Shown: in pieces, positions 63,521-64,000 of the stretch | Numbering within the stretch: the stretch's first letter is position 1 | Layout: each line of letters opens with the position of its first letter | Source of the DNA: Massilia terrae | GTDB taxonomy: Bacteria; Pseudomonadota; Gammaproteobacteria; Burkholderiales; Burkholderiaceae_D | NCBI RefSeq assembly: GCF_024753145.1 | Contig: NZ_JANUGU010000001.1 | Location: 806,001 to 870,000, forward strand | Length of the DNA stretch: 64,000 nt | Reading direction: 5' to 3' | Position numbers and translations under genes: made by a program | Notes under the pieces: model-generated | Told to the model about the DNA's origin: nothing | What the model saw: only the letters and a program-made list of their open reading frames with translations | The model's database searches: none

Positions 63521-64000
63521 GATGGCGCTCCTTGCCGGGTCAGGCCGAGGCCGGCCAGGCGTTGTTCCAGCGGTGCGGCGACGGCCGCGAGCACGTCGCC
63601 GCCGTCGTCGCCGAACAGGCGCTGCGCGACCGGTTCCAGCGCCGCTTCGAAGCGGTCGAGCCAGCCGAAGGCGAAGCTGCCCAGCACGGCCGCATTCGCG
63701 GCGCTTTCCTGGGCGGCGGTCTTCACCACGGCATCGACCCAGCGGCTGGTTTCGCCGAACCATGTGCGCATGAAATCGGTGGCGAGCCCATAGGTGGGAC
63801 CATGGCCGATGGCCAGCTGGGCGTCGAGCTTCTGGTAGAACAGCGGATACACAAGGCCGTCGAAGACCAGGTTCTGTGCCACGAACAATTCGAACCAGTC
63901 CTGGCGCACCAGCAGGTCTTCCGTCGCGTGGCGCACCCCTTGCCAGGCCGGGTCGTCGAGCCAGGCAGTCCTTGCCGTGTCGACGGCTGGCTTGCCGCCG
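63517..64000 (-). CDS. dmpL: Phenol hydroxylase beta (P1) subunit, 5' end outside window
   Basis: The C-terminal 160 residues of DmpL, the non-catalytic subunit that packs against DmpN in the oxygenase dimer. The reading frame is open to the end of the window, so the first half of the roughly 330-residue protein is missing. Visible blocks include WLDDPAWQGVRHATEDLLV, FELFVAQNLVFDGLVYPLFY and ATDFMRTWFGE. The internal Met at 63936 is not the true start. It overlaps dmpM by 4 bp. Confidence 0.92.
   Translation of the reverse strand, partial: GGKPAVDTARTAWLDDPAWQGVRHATEDLLVRQDWFELFVAQNLVFDGLVYPLFYQKLDAQLAIGHGPTYGLATDFMRTWFGETSRWVDAVVKTAAQESAANAAVLGSFAFGWLDRFEAALEPVAQRLFGDDGGDVLAAVAAPLEQRLAGLGLTRQGAPS

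Noticed and set aside
1..64000. Search for tRNA/rRNA genes, CRISPR arrays, insertion sequences, attachment sites and SusD-like partners.
   Set aside because: By eye I found no cloverleaf, no regularly spaced repeats, no transposase or integrase motifs and no SusD-type lipoprotein; short or degenerate cases could be missed.

Overview
The window is high-GC proteobacterial DNA. Its TonB receptor/tryptophan-halogenase pairs, its CatA and phenol-hydroxylase operon and its general gene style suggest a betaproteobacterium of the Oxalobacteraceae (Massilia/Duganella type). The genus is an inference. No tRNA, rRNA, CRISPR array or transposase was recognised.

Region 1 (1-46.1 kb) is a large plant-polysaccharide utilisation locus, best explained by xyloglucan with arabinose, galactose, fucose and acetyl side groups. 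It encodes two GH74 endo-xyloglucanases, two GH31 alpha-xylosidase-like enzymes, GH35 and GH42 beta-galactosidases, two GH29 alpha-fucosidases, GH27 and GH97 alpha-galactosidase-type enzymes, GH3, GH39, GH43, a CE20-like acetylesterase, a second esterase, a GH97-CE1 fusion, an acyltransferase, a TonB-dependent receptor and two flavin-halogenase-like proteins. Intracellular sugar handling is represented by an aldose epimerase, two XylB-type sugar dehydrogenases and a ketoglutarate-semialdehyde-type dehydrogenase, which suggests an oxidative (Weimberg-type) pentose route.

Regulation of region 1 is unusually legible. Two XylR paralogues (LacI/GalR-like sensor plus AraC DNA-binding domain) lie about 36 kb apart. 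Eight promoters share one composite element: a distal AATCAT-like half, a proximal TTTCRYAATTGC half exactly 22 bp downstream in seven of eight cases, then a CANAAT -10 box exactly 17 bp after the TTGCNN hexamer. This gives a predicted XylR regulon covering most operons. A membrane-anchored AraC regulator with a large extracytoplasmic domain sits beside the second xylR.

Region 2 (46.1-58.3 kb) is a second, smaller carbohydrate locus: a sodium/solute symporter, DeoR and ROK kinase genes, a second TonB receptor, a LacI regulator with four similar predicted operators, a PL8 polysaccharide lyase and a GH29 enzyme. Its substrate is probably an acidic, possibly fucosylated polysaccharide, but this is not settled.

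Region 3 (58.3-64 kb, all minus strand) is aromatic and one-carbon metabolism: the end of a multicomponent phenol hydroxylase operon (dmpL partial, M, N, O, P), catechol 1,2-dioxygenase catA, and purU.
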